6,276 bases of DNA from Patescibacteria group bacterium (GTDB taxonomy: Bacteria > Patescibacteriota > Minisyncoccia > Phycocordibacterales > UBA12079). This document shows positions 5,753-6,276 of this stretch, piece by piece. The translations under genes were made by a program, and so were the position numbers. Below the pieces are notes generated by a model. That model saw only the letters and a list, made by a program, of their open reading frames with translations. It was not told the origin of the DNA and did no database searches. The stretch lies in NCBI GenBank assembly GCA_018894995.1, contig JAHIOZ010000149.1, forward strand, positions 1 to 6,276, written 5' to 3'. Within the stretch, counting starts at the first letter, position 1. The number at the start of each line of letters is the position of its first letter.

Positions 5753-5777
5753 CCTGGCCTGGCCCGCCAGGGCAGGC
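5753..5777. repeat. 25-bp GC-rich hairpin insertion in the transposase
   Basis: Between codons for '...GYATGVF' and 'SSRKIEKATYE' lie 25 extra bases. They form an imperfect palindrome: CCTGGCCTGG (5753-5762) pairs with CCAGGGCAGG (5767-5776) with a single mismatch around the 4-base loop CCCG. Excising exactly 25 bases restores the frame and the usual sequence. No clear target duplication flanks it. Confidence 0.6.
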
Positions 5778-6205
5778 AGTTCTCGCAAAATTGAGAAGGC
5801 TACCTACGAGAGCATTCCCTTTCGCTTCATTGCTGGTGGTCTGCATCCTGACCATGATACGATCGCCAACTTTCGCAAGACCTTCTTGGCGGAGATCAAA
5901 GAGTTGTTCGTTCAGATTCTGCTGCTGGCGAAGGTGGCCGGGGTCTTGAACCTGGGCAATATCAGCGTAGATGGCAGCAAGATTCATGCAGATGCTTCGA
6001 AGAGCAAGGCGGTCAGCTACAAACGGCTGGTTGAATTGGAAACCCAACTGCGCCAGGAAGTGCACGAATTACTCGAACTCGGTGAACAAGCCGATCAAGG
6101 GGCGCTGCGGCTTCCCGAAGGGCTGGTGGTTGAAGATGAAATTGCCATCCGCAAGGAATGGCTGCCTCGCGTTGATAAGTTCATTATAACTGAAAAGACT
6201 AAAAC

Positions 6206-6234
6206 TTGCAAATTTCTACAAAATCATGTATAAT
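6206..6234 (+). promoter_or_regulatory. Sigma70-type promoter-like site reading out of the window
   Basis: TTGCAA (6206-6211) and a perfect TATAAT (6229-6234) are separated by exactly 17 bases, in AT-rich sequence just after the IS relic. Transcription would start near 6241. An ATG at 6235 opens a frame to the window edge ('MFTDQTKPVIIIRA'), but it overlaps the -10 region's end and has no ribosome site, so the real gene probably starts beyond 6276. Confidence 0.55.
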
Positions 6235-6276
6235 ATGTTCACAGATCAAACAAAACCCGTCATAATTATTCGTGCC

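Larger units (their letters stand above)
5462..6179 (+). mobile_element. IS1182-type insertion sequence relic, left end and truncated transposase gene
   Basis: It starts with the terminal sequence ctagcagtttgtcggagag (5462-5480), shared with the 126-bp element before phnW. About 40 bases later the transposase reading frame begins. The right end is absent: transposase similarity fades after 'VVEDEIAIRKE' (about 6156) to at most 6179, where the sequence turns AT-rich. With no right terminal repeat, two frameshifts and no second half of the catalytic domain, the element cannot move itself. Confidence 0.75.
5521..6179 (+). pseudogene. IS1182-type transposase, frameshifted twice and 3'-truncated
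   Basis: Three successive frames together give an ordinary IS1182-type N-terminal half. Frame one (5521-~5607) gives 'PDYESTLNQTISLREALPAN'. Frame two (~5609-5752) gives 'SQLDLSGIYARY', 'GGEAIAPEILLGLLFYGYAT' and 'GVF'. Frame three (5778 on) gives 'SRKIEKATYESIPFRFIAGG', 'HPDHDTIANFRKTFL' and 'NISVDGSKIHADASKSKAVS', with the first catalytic Asp of the DDE triad at 5970-5972. The N-terminal part corresponds to the DUF772-type domain of this family. The first shift coincides with a 7-bp duplication (5602-5614), the second with a 25-bp insertion (5753-5777); each adds one base modulo three, and removing both restores a single frame. The later Asp and Glu of the triad are lost. Start choice: the ATG at 5521 fits the usual family N-terminus; the upstream AGGTGG (5503-5508) is a weak ribosome site. 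Confidence 0.85.

Noticed and set aside
1..6276. CRISPR arrays, tRNA or rRNA genes
   Set aside because: No regularly spaced direct repeats and no tRNA- or rRNA-like segments were recognised on either strand.

Overview
The window looks like an accessory region of a bacterial chromosome: a damaged phosphonate-use locus and one methyltransferase gene, surrounded by decayed insertion sequences (IS). Taxonomy cannot be fixed from 6.3 kb. The mix of a DeoR regulator, PhnW/PhnX, a non-pyrrolysine MttB-family protein, IS66 and IS1182 relics and a 'CGCGAATTACGCG' intergenic palindrome would suit a Chloroflexota-like or similar environmental bacterium. That is an inference, not an identification.

Layout. 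(1) 2-454, plus strand: the effector domain of a DeoR-family regulator, cut by the window edge. (2) 504-839: the first ~110 residues of a metallophosphoesterase, broken off where (3) 858-1079 begins, the last ~64 codons and right end of an IS66-family transposase. (4) 1094-1219: a 126-bp miniature inverted-repeat element (MITE-like). (5) 1240-2354: phnW (2-aminoethylphosphonate:pyruvate transaminase) with a one-base frameshift near codon 42. (6) 2361-2421: a perfect 25-bp-arm palindrome. (7) 2445-3275: phnX (phosphonoacetaldehyde hydrolase), intact. (8) 3339-3482, minus: a 47-codon transposase-like tail. (9) 3483-4922, minus: an MttB-family (trimethylamine methyltransferase-like) protein, visibly more AT-rich than phnWX. 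(10) 4923-5461: no gene; several hairpins, a possible IS3-type end and a 179-bp inverted-repeat element (5287-5465). (11) 5462-~6179: the left end and N-terminal half of an IS1182-type transposase carrying two separate frameshifts. (12) ~6180-6276: AT-rich sequence with a strong promoter-like site reading out of the window.

Function. PhnW converts 2-aminoethylphosphonate plus pyruvate to phosphonoacetaldehyde plus alanine, and PhnX splits phosphonoacetaldehyde to acetaldehyde and phosphate, so the pair would supply P (and N, C) from ciliatine. The upstream DeoR regulator and phosphoesterase were probably part of the same unit before IS66 insertion and deletion. If the phnW frameshift is real, the pathway is broken at its first step while phnX stays intact. 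The MttB homologue has no corrinoid-protein partner in view; it probably arrived separately.

The most notable structure is mobile DNA. The 126-bp element before phnW has the same 19-bp terminal sequence as the IS1182-type relic 4.3 kb away. A second, different inverted-repeat element also ends in CTAG and shares that tetranucleotide with the IS1182-type left end. The transposase has been broken by a 7-bp tandem duplication and by a 25-bp hairpin-shaped insertion.
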